DNA from: Lunularia cruciata | Taxonomy: Eukaryota > Streptophyta > Marchantiopsida > Lunulariales > Lunulariaceae | Assembly (NCBI GenBank): GCA_948567375.1 | Contig: OX419758.1 | Coordinates: 5,151,001 to 5,215,000 of the forward strand | Direction: 5' to 3' | DNA length: 64,000 bases | In this document: piece after piece, positions 10,599 through 21,637 of the stretch | Numbering within the stretch: position 1 is the first letter of the stretch | Layout: every line of letters begins with the position of its first letter | The notes under the pieces: generated by a model | Databases searched by the model: none | Told to the model about the DNA's origin: nothing | What the model saw: only the letters and a program-made list of their open reading frames with translations | Program-made: the position numbers and the translations under genes

Positions 10599-12521
10599 TG
10601 TGATACACACATTTTTCATTTTGGACAAGTTTTGAAGAAGAAGTGCCTTGCTGAAACTAAATTGAAACCAAATAGAGAAGAAATGAGTGCAAACCTGTAT
10701 TTTGATCAAACCCGAGGAATTCAATTTCATGTAAGAGGAAGAAGGACTCGGATTGGATTAGACCCAAAGAAGCTTACTTTGTGTCAGAGAAGGAAAAAAC
10801 TTGGATCAGATGCCGAAGGAGGGCACACCCAAAAGAGGAAGGGAAGTTGTAGGTCAAGATTCTTGCGGAGGCCATATCTTAGTGACGACAAGTCCAAATC
10901 ATACGTACTATATCTCGTTGGAAGTGTCTCGTTCAAGGCTTTCCATTGCCACAAAAATTGCAAAGTTTAGAGGTCTGTAAAAGAAGTTACAAGCATTTGA
11001 AGTTTTGAGAGTAGATGTATAGAGTAGTTTAATGTCTTCGGGTTGGTGTCTTCGGGTCAATGTGACTTCGGACTTTGTACTTCGGACTTCGGGTTTACAT
11101 GAATTTGGGTCTAAAGACTTCACCTCAAGACAAAGATGACTAAATCCAAGGTAGTCGGACCTCGGAGTGCAGTGAAGGTGACTTTGGGAATCTTGCTAGA
11201 GGTATTAGAGGAAGTTAGAGTAAGGAAAGAAAGTAGTTAGGATACACATGACTTCAAATTAAGTTCTGATTGAAGATATGAGAGAATTAGCAGAGAAATA
11301 GTAGTAGTGAATAAACCCAAAGTGCAAGATTAGACTGTAAGTGTCTTCGGGTTAGTTACATGAGTGATTAGGAGAAAGTGGATTGCAAATTGAAAGTGTA
11401 GATAGTGTACCCATGCTTTCAATTACAATTCTTGATGATGACACAATAGAATTAGTAAAGGAATTGGTAGTAGTTAGATCCAAAGTAAGAGAGGTAGGAG
11501 TGCAGGTGTCTTTGGATTTGATATTTGACACTTTAGAGAAGAGTGGGTTGGGAGATAGAGATTTAGAAGGCTTAACTATGATAGGAATTGCAGATCAAGA
11601 AGGAGAAGTGTTAGAATTAGTGGAGGAATTAGGAGTTGTGAAACCCGAGGACAGAGCAGTAGTGAGTGAAGTTACTTTGGGTTTGGGTTTGAAAGCCGAG
11701 GAAGAAGTAGACATCGGATTGGATTAGAAACAATTTTAAGATGTGAAGAGGCAGATATGAAGAGGTGCATTGTCATTTCGGATTTGCAGGTTCGTATAGT
11801 TGTTGTAGAACGGTATTTTTGTTAGAACTGCCATTTGCTTCACTATTTAAGAGTGGCATTCATAGGAAATTGTTGTTCAATGCTCATAATTCTGAGAATA
11901 GATAAAGCAAAGTGTTGTGAAGTTGTGCTCGTTGCTTAAGCTTGATTTTGAGTATCAACTTTGTGTTTGTGTTTGTAAGTGTGTGGAGAAATTTGAAGTG
12001 CAAGTCAATGTGCTTGTTGGATGTTGGATTCCATAGCTTTGATCTTCATTCTATGTGTTTGATCTTGAGTGAAGTGCAATCAGAGCAATGTCTTGACAGA
12101 TTTGAGAAGAATTGTAGTGTTGGTAGTATTTTGCATTTGTGAGTGTAGTGCAAAGTTGATGTGAAGCAATTTCAACCAAGGAAGTTGTGCCTTTAGTGGA
12201 GGGGTGGAACACAATTCTGAGGTGAAGTCATTTTGTAGTGAAGTGCTATTTTTAGGAGAGCTTGAATCATCACAATCAAGATTGTTTGGAAAGAGTTGAA
12301 GAAGTTGTAATTAAGGAGTGTGAATTTGTGACAAGATTGAGAATTAGTGCTTGTTACTCTCTTCAGGGTGTGGTTTTTACCTGAGAGATTAAAAACACAA
12401 TCAAGAAGAACTACATTGTTATTGTTTGACTTTGTATTTAGACATTTCTGACTCGTATCTCTACGGGAATGAACTTTACTTACCTGATTACCGCAAAAGT
12501 GATATTTTCCGGGTTGTCATA
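10599..12521 (+). repeat. Solo LTR, family B (about 1.9 kb), nested
   Basis: 1923 bp with TGTGATACACAC at the left and GTTGTCATA at the right (the better copy at 56453-58380 has TGTGGTAC and GTTGTCACA). It is flanked by GATTA (10594-10598) and GATGA (12522-12526), a 5-bp target duplication with one mismatch. Removing it and one 5-mer restores the surrounding family A LTR. Internal landmarks shared with the other copy are the CTTCGG-rich stretch near 11036-11095, a TATA-like 'tatttaag' near 11842, and 'ctacgggaatgaactttact' near the right end. No gag or pol is present, so it is a solo LTR of an element whose body is not in this window. Confidence 0.9.
11383..11727 (+). CDS. Open frame inside the family B LTR
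   Basis: A 114-codon frame within the LTR (MQIESVDSVPMLSITILDDD at the start; later GVQVSLDLIFDTLEK). The second LTR copy (56453-58380) keeps the same frame from about 57240 to 57557 with only one stop in the stretch, and with similar residues at most positions (IQVSLVLSFDTLKK, VKELVVV). The predicted product is acidic, with Val/Leu/Glu-rich repeats of the form 'ELVxELxVV'. No known domain is recognised. Conservation of a frame in two LTR copies suggests it may have been translated or may lie in a longer ORF of the element's U3, but chance cannot be excluded. Confidence 0.3.
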   Translation: MQIESVDSVPMLSITILDDDTIELVKELVVVRSKVREVGVQVSLDLIFDTLEKSGLGDRDLEGLTMIGIADQEGEVLELVEELGVVKPEDRAVVSEVTLGLGLKAEEEVDIGLD

Positions 12522-12718
12522 GATGAGGAGATACTCATCACCTTTTATTTGCAACTATCTCTTTCTCATTGAGTTCTCTAGTGAGCAATGTCTTGAGTCT
12601 TGGAGTGTTAGCCTTGGAGGAGTATGATGGAGTTGGGGTTCTTTGCCTTCTTAGTCCTGGTGTGTTACCATAATAGCCATTAGAGGTTCATCCTAAGTGA
12701 GAGACAAGGTGACTCACA

Positions 12719-14110
12719 AACCCCATTACCTTCCTTTGTACTTGATAGTCTAACCTCATTGTTGTGCATACCTTGGATGCCAATTATGGAAGATGCCTCA
12801 CCATCTGGCTACTTTGTAAGGATTGGGACTTCATCTTGTTTGTGAATGATGTCCTTACCCTTCCTCTCATGATGTCATTGATTGTGCATTGTCTTGCTGA
12901 TTTCTCATCCCTACTTCAATGTGGGTGAAGGACTCCTCACTGGCCAATCCTTCTTCTTGGTGTTCATTTCCTTCTTAACTTGCCTCTCCTTTTGACATCT
13001 TTGGCATCTTGGTGATTATTTTATTTTCCTTTGTGCCACCATGATTCTCTTCCATCATGACGTCTCTATCTTTTCTGTTATTAGTGTCTTCATCAAAATC
13101 TGCTTCCAAGGACTCTTCAATCTCCTACAACTTCCTTTTCTATTTGGATGCATGTGCCTTTGGTTGTGCCAATAACTCGTTCCTTTTCTTTACGTAACTC
13201 AAGGTGTTGTATACCTCCTCCACATGCACATAGAACTTTGTCTTTTCATACTTCTTATTGGCCAATCTATACTTCTTGTACTCTATGGTTGCTTCTAGGT
13301 GCATACAAAAATACCCTTGATGATAAAAATGTGATAGGAGCTTCTTTTCTTCTTTTGTGAGCAACTTCATCCCATGCAAAAGTATATCATGAAAAGTGAC
13401 ATGAGAGTTACTGTGCATTCCTTTTTCATGTCTCCACACATGTCTTGAATGTGCTTACAAAACATTTTTGACAATTCACAAGTCACTTCTTGGGAAGGTA
13501 GTAGAAGAAGAGTGCTTGACTTGTGTTTGCATATATGGTGCACTTAGACTTGAATAGCTTTATGATTGCTTTAGCAATCACTCTTTGTATGGGGTTCTTG
13601 TATCCTTCAATTTTCCACCCATTACTCAACTTCTTCTCCTTAAATGATGCCTTGATTTCCTCATTGGGTGTACCCTTGGGATGAGTCTATTGGAAGTTTT
13701 TTCATTGCATCTTGAGTAGATTCAACCATAGGCTCAAGCACCCTTCACCAATGAGTTTCCATCCATGCAAAAAAAATTCTCCCATAAAAATTAAAATACA
13801 AGGTCCAAATTATCTCCAACTTCTAGAATCATTGCTAAGTCATTCAAATTCCAATTCCACGAAAAGAAATCAAGTTTCGTGTTATGGATGAACTCCTCCT
13901 TGCAATGGAATGCCCACGTACTCACTTTGGGTGATTTTAGAATCACCTTTGGAAGTGCTTTATGCTTGCTTGGTAGGAAAGCCATTGTGCATGCTCACAA
14001 TTTATCTCTTGAAAGACAATGCTTACCCAACCACTTGCTCATCCAATTGCTCAAGCTCTCAACTCTCATTTCTTGCTAATGAAATCTCTATAACTCTATG
14101 CATGAATTTA
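12719..14110 (-). pseudogene. Unidentified coding region, upstream part
   Basis: Minus-strand frames run from about 14110 to 12719. They include 13791-13985 (KVILKSPKVSTWAFHCKEEF), a low-stop stretch near 13680-13480 (GWKIEGYKNPIQRVIAKAII) and the 99-codon frame 13140-13439 (MKLLTKEEKKLLSHFYHQGY). It then becomes Glu/Lys-rich until the solo LTR at 12718. Direction and composition continue in 8900-10104, so the LTR insertion seems to split one unit. The unit is broken by stops and at least one frame change near 13440. No family is recognised; both a transposon-encoded protein and a dead host gene are possible. Confidence 0.35.
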
Positions 14111-14391
14111 CAAATGTGTTGAGTCAAAAGGATCTGCTGCATGAGAAGGAGTCTTGAATTTATAGCTCAGATCAAATTGTTTCAAATTTATGTAAGTGTG
14201 TCCTTTGTAAATGGTAACTTTTCATGCATGCAAGCATTTTGGCCAATTTGAATAGTAATGAATTTTGTTCTTTTTTTAGGTGGTGGTGCATTCAAATCAT
14301 TTGAATCCTGTAAGATTAATTGATTCCCAAGCCACTAATGTTCCAAGCTAATGGAGTTTGGTATGGAATTCTTTGTTTACAAAATTTAATC

Positions 14392-15078
14392 TATAACACT
14401 CATTTGTGCATGTATGTGCTTCTATGATATTAAGTTTTGGTATTATAAGTACTTAAGAGATATTATTTATATATAGATAATTATGGTTCTACATTACTCA
14501 TGATTAGCTAAAGTTAGTCATAACTAAAATAGGGGTATCTTTACTTTAGAAGAAGTGTAAAAGATGAACACCACTATTTTGGACTCTAGTGTATTAACTT
14601 GGTATTATTCCTAGGTGTTTGGCTTTTAGGAAAGAGTTAAGAACTCTTGGACCCACAAGCCCTTTGTTTTGGATTCTTCTATAGTCTAAGGATAACATAC
14701 ATGAAAGAATACTTGACTTAGTAGTTGGGTCAAGATAAGATCACATGCTTAGTGGAACATGCCCATGTGGATGGATATTCCTTTACACATTTTGACTTGA
14801 CTTGATTTGACTTGACTTTTAGCCTAGTAACTTGAGTTACTATGAAAATTAATAACTTTGGTACATAATTATTTCACAAGTATATAAACTAGTAGTGAGG
14901 AGGTACTCATCATCCTTTCATTTGCAACTATCTCTCTCACATTGAGTTCTCTAGTGAGCAATGTCTTGAGTCTTGGAGGAGTATGATGGAGTTGAGGTTC
15001 TTTGCCTTCTGAGTCCATGGTGCACTACCATAATAGACATCAGAGGTTTATCCTAAGTGAGAGATAGGCCGGTTCACA
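14392..15078 (+). repeat. A1 5' LTR
   Basis: 687 bp from TATAACACTCATTTGTGCATG (first TG changed to TA) to GGTTCACA. The conserved TATA-like 'tatataaact' at 14881-14890 is the likely core promoter, with transcription expected to start shortly downstream. The primer site follows directly. The preceding five bases, taatc, recur after the 3' LTR. Confidence 0.85.
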
Positions 15079-15101
15079 TTTTTGGTTCTGTTATTGTGAC
15101 C
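15079..15101 (+). other. A1 primer-binding site region
   Basis: Directly after the LTR comes TTTTTGGTTCTGTTATTGTG. In the sister copies the same place reads TTTTTGGTTCTGTTATCGGG or TTTTTGGTTCCATTGTCGGG. The core resembles a decayed tRNA-Asp type site (TGGCGCCGTTGCCGGGGA), the type used by many plant Tat/Athila-like elements. About 12 to 13 of 17 positions agree in the better copies. The tRNA identity is an inference. Confidence 0.4.
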
Positions 15102-16626
15102 TCTCTAGAAGGCAAGATAATGTTTTGTGTATAATTCTATATTAAACAAGATGAAGCTATGAGAGCTCACTTGGAGAGAATATTACAAAAAGAGGAGGCT
15201 GAACTTATGTTAGAGAACCAAGACCTATATTTATACCTTGTAGTCCATTATGACATCTTTGAGGTGATTTTGTATATCTTGTACACATGAGAAGATTTGG
15301 AGAGATTGTGTGAGGTGGATTGCACATTTTAGGGATTACGTTGATTTTGGCCAAAATTTCAAGTTTGAGATCTAGACTTGAAATTTCTCCACATGATAGC
15401 TTGGGTTATTCTTCAATTAGCACACTTAAAAAGTATTGTGAGAGCTACTATGAACACCAAGCTAGAATTTTTGAAAGTTGATAGGATAAATTACTCCCAC
15501 AATTGCATGCTCTCTAGGACATTGTATAACATCTACCATTTGTTCATTTTTCAGTGGATTGTTTTGAAATTTTCCTTGAAAAATTTAGTGTATTGTATTT
15601 TACTTTTTGGCATATAAATTAGAGAGAGATCATTTTACACAAAGAGTTATGTGTTTTTAAAGTGAAGGGTGGTTTTCAGACCAAATATGAAATATATGTG
15701 TTGAACAGAAAGGTGCCTAGGCCAAATGGCTCAATGAAAAGATCTGAAATTTTGCAAGGGAGGACACCCTAGGGTTTTTATCAACTATGAAAAGTTTCAA
15801 AGGATTTTGATGTACCAATTGAGAGATTTGAGTGACATTGTGAGGAAGAGTCAATTTTGTAGAGTTGAGATCTTATGCATGAGTAGTATGAGAGCAACAA
15901 AAAGCATGTTTGAGTGTTTAGACTCATCTTGGGAACACCAAGAGTAGAAATTGAGGCTATGCAAGTTTTTCAAGGGTTTGAGGTGATTTTAGGGGTGGAT
16001 TTGAGGAAAAGAGAGTTTAGAATAGAATTTGAAGAGAGTGTTGAGAGGATCCAAAAACAAATGTCACTTGGAGGAAAGAATGAGTCTAAGTGCTTTTTAT
16101 GTGGAGAGAAGGGAAAAAAGGCAAGCTCATTTACATTAACCTTATAGAACAAGACTTTGAAGGAAAGGAGAGGCTTACTTGACTTGGGTTTGCATGTTGG
16201 ATCTTCTTCACCCAGATTGGGAGAGAGGAGATCTAAGATCAAGAGTTGTGTGAGGTTTGTGGAGTAGAAGGACTTCCACCAGAACATGAGTGTAGTGGAG
16301 TGATAACACTTTTGGAGACTTTGGTAAAGGATCTTGAATGGAGTCTAAGAATACTACCAAAAATACTACAATCTTCATTAGCTAGTTCTCAAGAGTGATG
16401 ATGGAGATAATCTTTCAACTTATGGATTAAATATCCATGAGAGTTTGATCAATATGCACTATGGGATTTGATCTTGCTATAGAAATCTTAGAGCAACTTG
16501 AACCTTTTTTTTCCTAGGGCAGATTATTCTCAAATGGTATTAGTCATGTATATAATCTATTACTTATAGAGTGAGAGAAAAGAGAAAAAGAATTAAGGGA
16601 AAAGAGAAAGATAGTAAGGAGCTAAG
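15102..16626 (+). other. A1 untranslated leader
   Basis: About 1.5 kb between primer site and gag, conserved along its length with the leaders at 24071-25025, 32012-33584 and 45719-47244. Shared phrases include 'ctagaaggcaagataatg', 'agcatgtttgagtgttt' and 'gtgcttttatgtggagag'. Short frames in it (for example 15914-16147, with a C-x2-C pattern CFLCGEKGKKASS) recur in the sister leaders, so a small protein may have been encoded here, but all copies are broken. Confidence 0.5.
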
Positions 16627-18060
16627 ATGTGGAAACTCTAGGTTTTCTTTGGAAAGGATGGAGAAGATGTGGAAGCCTTTGTGAGAGACTTCAAGAGAGC
16701 TTGCATGAGAAACAATGAGAGGAGGAAGAATGAGTGGATCTCATTATTAATAGATTTCTTTAAGGATGCAACACTTACATGGTATGAGTCAGAATATTAA
16801 AAGAGAGAAAAGAGAGATGTGCAAGAAGAGTCTTGGGAGAGTTTGACTTCAGCACTTATTGAGAACTTTCTTCCAAATGAGAGTTATGAGAGGTTGATGA
16901 GTCAGGTAACCTTCCTCAAGCAAAGAGATGGAGAGAAAGTGAGAGTCTATGTAGAAAGAGTGGAGAAGTTAGAGTCCAGATTTTGCATAGTGTTGAGGAA
17001 GGGTGGGGATGATATGGAGACTACTATGATTGGCATAGGAGCTATGTTTACCAAGAATTTTGTGGGAGGGTTGAGACCACAAATTAGAAGCAAGGTGAGA
17101 TATGAGATACCTTCTTCCAAAGTTGAAGCTACCGAGATCGCAATTTGTATGGAGGAGAGTTTGGAAGAAGATGAAAGTGATTTGGTGGTGAAGGAGGTTA
17201 TGCATCCTCCTCAAGGTTAAAAGTATGGTGGAACTTCTGATAATTTGGTGGCAAGGGTTGCACCACAAGTAGTAGTTTCTCCAATTCTTGCACCTCTACC
17301 AAAGGATCCACTTCAAACCATCACTAAACAACTTGTAGATCTCACAATGAATGTAGTGCAACTATGGAGAAGAGAGAGGTGGATTAGAATGTGGGGAGAG
17401 GGCCTAGGAGTTATGGAAGTTACCCATATAAAGGAGGCCAACCAACCAACAATTTCAATGAGAGAAATTGTTTTGGTTGTGGAGGAAGAGGTCACATCCA
17501 AAAGAATTGCCCAAATTCTACTTACTATGGAGGAAGGGTTTATGAAGGAGCAAATATAGGGGAAGAAGGAGGGAGTGAAACCCAAATTGCTCCTAATCCA
17601 AACAAAGGGAAGGGGATAAAATCCTTAGATGTGGTTGAGAGCAAGTATGAGAAAGGAGAGTGCTCAAACTCCAAAGGTCACAACATACATCTTTTGGCAC
17701 AAGAGAAGAAGAGAGCTCATTTTGGAGAAGAAGTGCACTCTTCTCAAGGATTTACTCCTAGCCAAGATACTCCTATGTTTACTAGAAGCACGTGCACAAG
17801 CACTCTAGTACCATCAATGACAAAGACTCCAAGAAATAAGTTGGGGATGTGGGACTTCTTGATCTCAAAGCAACAATGGAACTACAAGGTGTTGGACTAC
17901 AAGGCTAACATCATAGTGGGCCAACTTATTGCTTTGAATCCTACCTTGAGAAAGGAGCTTAGAGGTAGTTTGAGTTCTACAAGGAGCAAGAAGAAGAAGA
18001 AAGCAAAAGAAAAAGCTCCAATATCAATGAGGGTGGTGGATGCCAAGCCATCACCATGGG
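16627..18060 (+). pseudogene. A1 gag (nucleocapsid intact)
   Basis: Gag would start at the ATG at 16627, homologous to the gag starts of A3 (32011) and A4 (47245), but codon 5 is TAG and further stops and shifts follow. Homology covers the retrotransposon Gag helix-rich region (16819-17220: NFLPNESYERLMSQVTFLKQ). In another frame, from 17391, comes a Gly/Arg-rich linker and the zinc knuckle CFGCGGRGHIQKNC, a complete C-x2-C-x4-H-x4-C motif for RNA binding. This is the only family A copy here with all four ligands. Gag would package the element RNA in cytoplasmic particles. The change of frame between 17220 and 17391 shows that it is not translatable as one protein. Confidence 0.75.
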
Positions 18061-18480
18061 AGGCTTGTGAATATGCCTCCAAGATTGATGTGAGAGTGAA
18101 TGGTCACAACATCAAGGATGCATTGGTTGATGGAGGATCAACAGTGAATGCCATGTCAGAAAGATTGATGAAGAAGTTGGGAATGACACCCCCAAGACCT
18201 TTAACATTTGTGGTTAGCATGGCAAAAAAAACAACAAGTTTGACCAATAGGAGTGATAGATAAGGGTGATAGTTTTAGTTATGGGAGTTCAAAATCTCAT
18301 GACTTTCCAAGTCTTGAAGGATTCAAGCTATTACTTAATTCTTAGGAGGCCATGGTTGTGAGCAGTACATACAATAATCAATGGTACAAAGGGTACTTGA
18401 AGATTGGGCCATCAAACCATAAAGTCATAGTTATTGTAACTAACACCACCAACATTTCACATTTAGATACACCATCATTT
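18061..18480 (+). pseudogene. A1 aspartic protease
   Basis: Follows the nucleocapsid in the frame ending at 18263. The active-site region reads KDALVDGGSTVNAMSERLMK, a D-G-G-S form rather than the D-[ST]-G of most pepsin-like proteases. D-G-G occurs in several plant non-chromoviral Ty3/gypsy lineages, and A3 has the same. The enzyme would cut Gag-Pol into mature proteins. An A-run near 18225 shifts the frame relative to the sisters. In the original frame a TGA stands at 18241-18243, at the same codon as in A3 and A4. Confidence 0.65.
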
Positions 18481-20060
18481 GATTATTGGGAATCAGATTC
18501 TGAATAAGGAGCTTTGGGTGTGGACACAAGCATGGAGGAGGAGACTTCCATGGAGGAAGATGAACCTGACTTGATTCAAATGTGTACCCCTTGTGTGATA
18601 TGGATTTTGCACCTAAGTTTGAGGTTTTGAAGGACCCAAATAAGTCATCATTGACACTTGAGGAGATAGAGGAGAGGTTATCTACTCTTACGTATGGTCC
18701 AAATGTTACCAAGGAGAAGAAGGTAAGATTTGAGGAGATTTTTCACAAGTTCATCCATGTGTTTGCTTTTGGTTACAAGGATCTAAAAGAATTCACCTTG
18801 AAGGAGCATAAGATAGAGGTGGAGTCACATGCAAGACTAGTCCGCCAAAAGCAATGTTGCATTAGCCCATGAATAGCTTTGGTTATGAAGGAGGAGATTG
18901 ATAAGCTCAAGGAGGCTGGATTTATTTTCAAGATGGAGAATTTAGAATGGGTGTCTCCAATTGTGATTGTGAAGAAAGAGAATAGTAAGCTTGGGGTATG
19001 TGTGGATCACAAGAAGCTCAAAATTATTACCAAGAAGGACTACTACACATTGCAATTCATTGATGAGATCTTGGAGGAGGTTGTAGGTTGTGAGAGGTAC
19101 ATTTTGGAGATGGTTATAGTAGAGATAACTAAATCAAGATTGCATGATAGCATTAACAACTCACCACATTTATCACACCTTGGGAAACTTATGCTTTCAA
19201 GGTCATGCCTTTTGGGCTTTGCAATGCTCTAGCCACATTCTAATGGTTCATGAACAAGGTATTTGAACCTTTTAGTGGGAAATTTATGAGAGACTTCATT
19301 AATGGCTTTTATGTCTATGGGAGCAAGGAGGAGCACTTTGAGCACCTGATCAAGGTCTTGCAACACTTGGATGAAGCAAATACATCACTCAACCTAGAGA
19401 AGTGCATTTTTGGATGTGAAGAAGGTCTACTTTTGGGGCACATCATTTCCAAGGATGGAATAGCAGTTGATCTTGAGAAGGTGAGGAAAATCTCAGACCT
19501 TCCATCCCTTCAAGCTTGACAAAGTTATGCTAATTCTTGGGGATGGTTGGGTACTATGAAAGGTTCATCTTCTCATTTTCAGACAAGGCTTATGCATTGA
19601 CCATCTACATGAAGAAGGGTGTAGATTACATGGTGATTTTGGAAGACAAGGAGGCTCTCAAAGCTTTTGAGGAGCTCAAGCAATCTCTTGTTGTAGCTCC
19701 ATTTCTTGCTAAACCTGATTGGAGTAAGCCTTTTATCCTCTACATTGATGCTTCTAATGTAACTATAGGCAGATGGTTTTAATAGAAAATAACTACTCTG
19801 TCATAGAGAGAGAAGGGTTGGCAGTTATCTTTGGTCTCAAGAAGTTTAGACATTACTTGACAAGAGGGAAAGTCACCATTGTCACGGATCACTAGGCTTT
19901 GAAGTACATCTTCAACAAGCCTAATGTGAAAGGGAGACTAGCAAGGTGGATGATACTCTTGTCTAAGTATAACTACACCATTGAGGATAAGCCAAGGAAG
20001 AAATATGCAAATGTAAATTTGTTATCTAGGGCCTATGATCATGATGGAAATGAGCTAGTT
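18481..20060 (+). pseudogene. A1 reverse transcriptase and RNase H
   Basis: Homologous throughout to the open frame of A3 (28275-30257). Recognised blocks are the N-terminal MDFAPKFEVLKDPNKSSLTL, RT fingers (EWVSPIVIVKKENSK, VDHKKLK), the palm, then the connection (GMVGYYERFIFSFSDKAYAL) and part of RNase H (KPFILYIDASNVTIG, LARWMILLSKYNYTIED). The catalytic palm reads RDFINGFYVYGS where A3 has RDFIDDFCVYGS, so both metal-binding Asp residues of the active site are replaced (DD to NG). About 60 bp of RNase H are missing near 19770, and there are several stops. Confidence 0.8.
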
Positions 20061-21187
20061 GATGATTCCTTCCCGGATGAGGAGCTCATGATAATCTTAG
20101 TCCTTCAAGAGGTTCTAGTGGAGTACAAGGAGATTGTGGATTTTGTGACAAGAGGTAACTATCTAGAAGGGATGCAAGCTAGGGAGAGGAAGGCCCTTGC
20201 ATTAAGATCTAGACCTTATACAATGGTGGAGGATATTATTTTTCACCAAGGAGTAGATGGTCTATTTCAAAGATCAGTGGGTAAAGAAGAGTCTATCCTA
20301 CTCATAAAGGAGTTTCATGAAGGTTTAGTGTGTGGAGTACACTTTGCAAGAAAGGTAACTGCTTTCAAGATTCTAGATGCAAGTTACCATTGGAGAGAGA
20401 GGGATTTTCAAGGATTGTCTTGATTATTGCAAAACTTATCATGTTTGTCAAGCTTTTGCTAGAAAGTCTACTTCCACTCCACCAATTAGATCAATTCTAT
20501 TGCTAAGACCTTTTAGGAAGTGGAGAATTGACTTTGTAGGTCCTCTCAATAGAAAAATTGGTACATTGTGGTAGTTATTGATTACCTATTCAAGTGGGTT
20601 GAGGCTAGACTATTGAGGGACAAGAATGAAAATGAAGTTGTTAGATTTCTTTATGAATGCATCATCACTAGGTTTGGATGCCCTTTGGGGTTGGTTTTTG
20701 ATAGAGGAGGAGAGTTTACAAGAAGCATCATCATAGCCATGCTATGATATTTCTCTATCACATATAGAGTAACTACATCCTATAACCCAAATTCCAATGG
20801 CTTTACAGAAAGAACCAATCAGACCTTGTGCATGATGTTGGCCAAAGATACAGAAATGGAAGGTGGCTAAACATCATTGGGAAAATAGGATTCATGCATT
20901 TTTGTGGGAGTATAGGACAACAATGAAGACTTCAATTGGATATTCTCCATTTCATTTGGTATACGGAATTTATTCTACCTTATCTATTCACTATGATCTT
21001 CCAACCTTCCAAAGCATTCATAGGAGACTGAAGAAAGCACATGGAGGTGATGAAGAGAAGTCAAGGAAGGATCAACTCATGATATTGGAGGAGGCAAGAG
21101 AGGTTGCTATGGTTTAAGTGGAGCAAGCCCAAAGGAAAAAAAGGAGAGCTATGACAAGAAGCAAGGCAAGAAGAAGGTGGAACTCTT
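20061..21187 (+). pseudogene. A1 integrase, first part
   Basis: Contains the H-H-C-C zinc-binding region (DYCKTYHVCQAFARKS near 20420-20470) and the catalytic core, with FDRGGEFTRS and a Glu-containing GFTERTNQTLCMM block homologous to the second Asp and the Glu of the D,D-35-E triad. The C-terminal part (YRTTMKTSIGYSPFHLVYG) runs until 21187. There the sequence jumps into the C1 LTR. Integrase would insert the cDNA into nuclear DNA. Several stops and shifts are present. Confidence 0.8.
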
Positions 21188-21637
21188 TGTCATGGCATTT
21201 GTAGTGTCGCATCTAGATTACTTGGACATTGGAGTTGCAATGATAGTAGTTAGGGGTATTTCAATAGTTTCCCATAGACTACTTTCCAACGGTCAGATTT
21301 CATGTTTGGGATACTAAATTCATGGTGGGTCCACCGTCACTTTGCACTGTTTACACTGTTAAGTGTGCAATTAGTGAGGCCATTAGGGTTTTAGACCTAG
21401 CTCGAGTCTAGGGGTATACTTTCAAAGTGCAGCTCCATAGAGCTCACTTCTCTTATGTTGAGCTTTTGAGTTCTGACTATGGTGGATAGAGGCCGGTGAG
21501 CATCACCTAGATTCTCTTAGCTAGAGTGGGTGTGGCTTGACTATAATCAGTGCCCAATTGTTGGCAATTTATAGAGTGACAAATCAAGTACTTATCTAAG
21601 TTGAGTTGATTTGAGAGTAGTAAACAATCTGATTACA
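21188..21637 (+). repeat. C1 5' LTR (lacks the LTR tail)
   Basis: About 450 bp matching the first four fifths of the 555-bp LTR (solo copy at 40500-41054), from TGTCATGGCATTTG to 'caatctgatta'. The last ~105 bp of the LTR, present in the solo copy and in the 3' LTR, are missing here and the sequence goes straight into 'cattcaagaaatgaattt'. Confidence 0.75.

Larger units (their letters stand above)
10105..12718 (+). repeat. Solo LTR, family A, split by a family B LTR
   Basis: Starts TGTAATACCCATTTATGCATG and ends GACTCACA, the family A LTR ends. With the family B insertion (10599-12521) and one duplicated 5-mer removed, about 686 bp remain, the normal family length. No primer-binding sequence follows the right end and no purine tract precedes the left end, so it is solo. 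Flanking 5-mers (agaca / aaccc) do not match. The conserved 'tatataaact' TATA-like motif lies at 10581-10590, just left of the inserted LTR. Confidence 0.85.
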
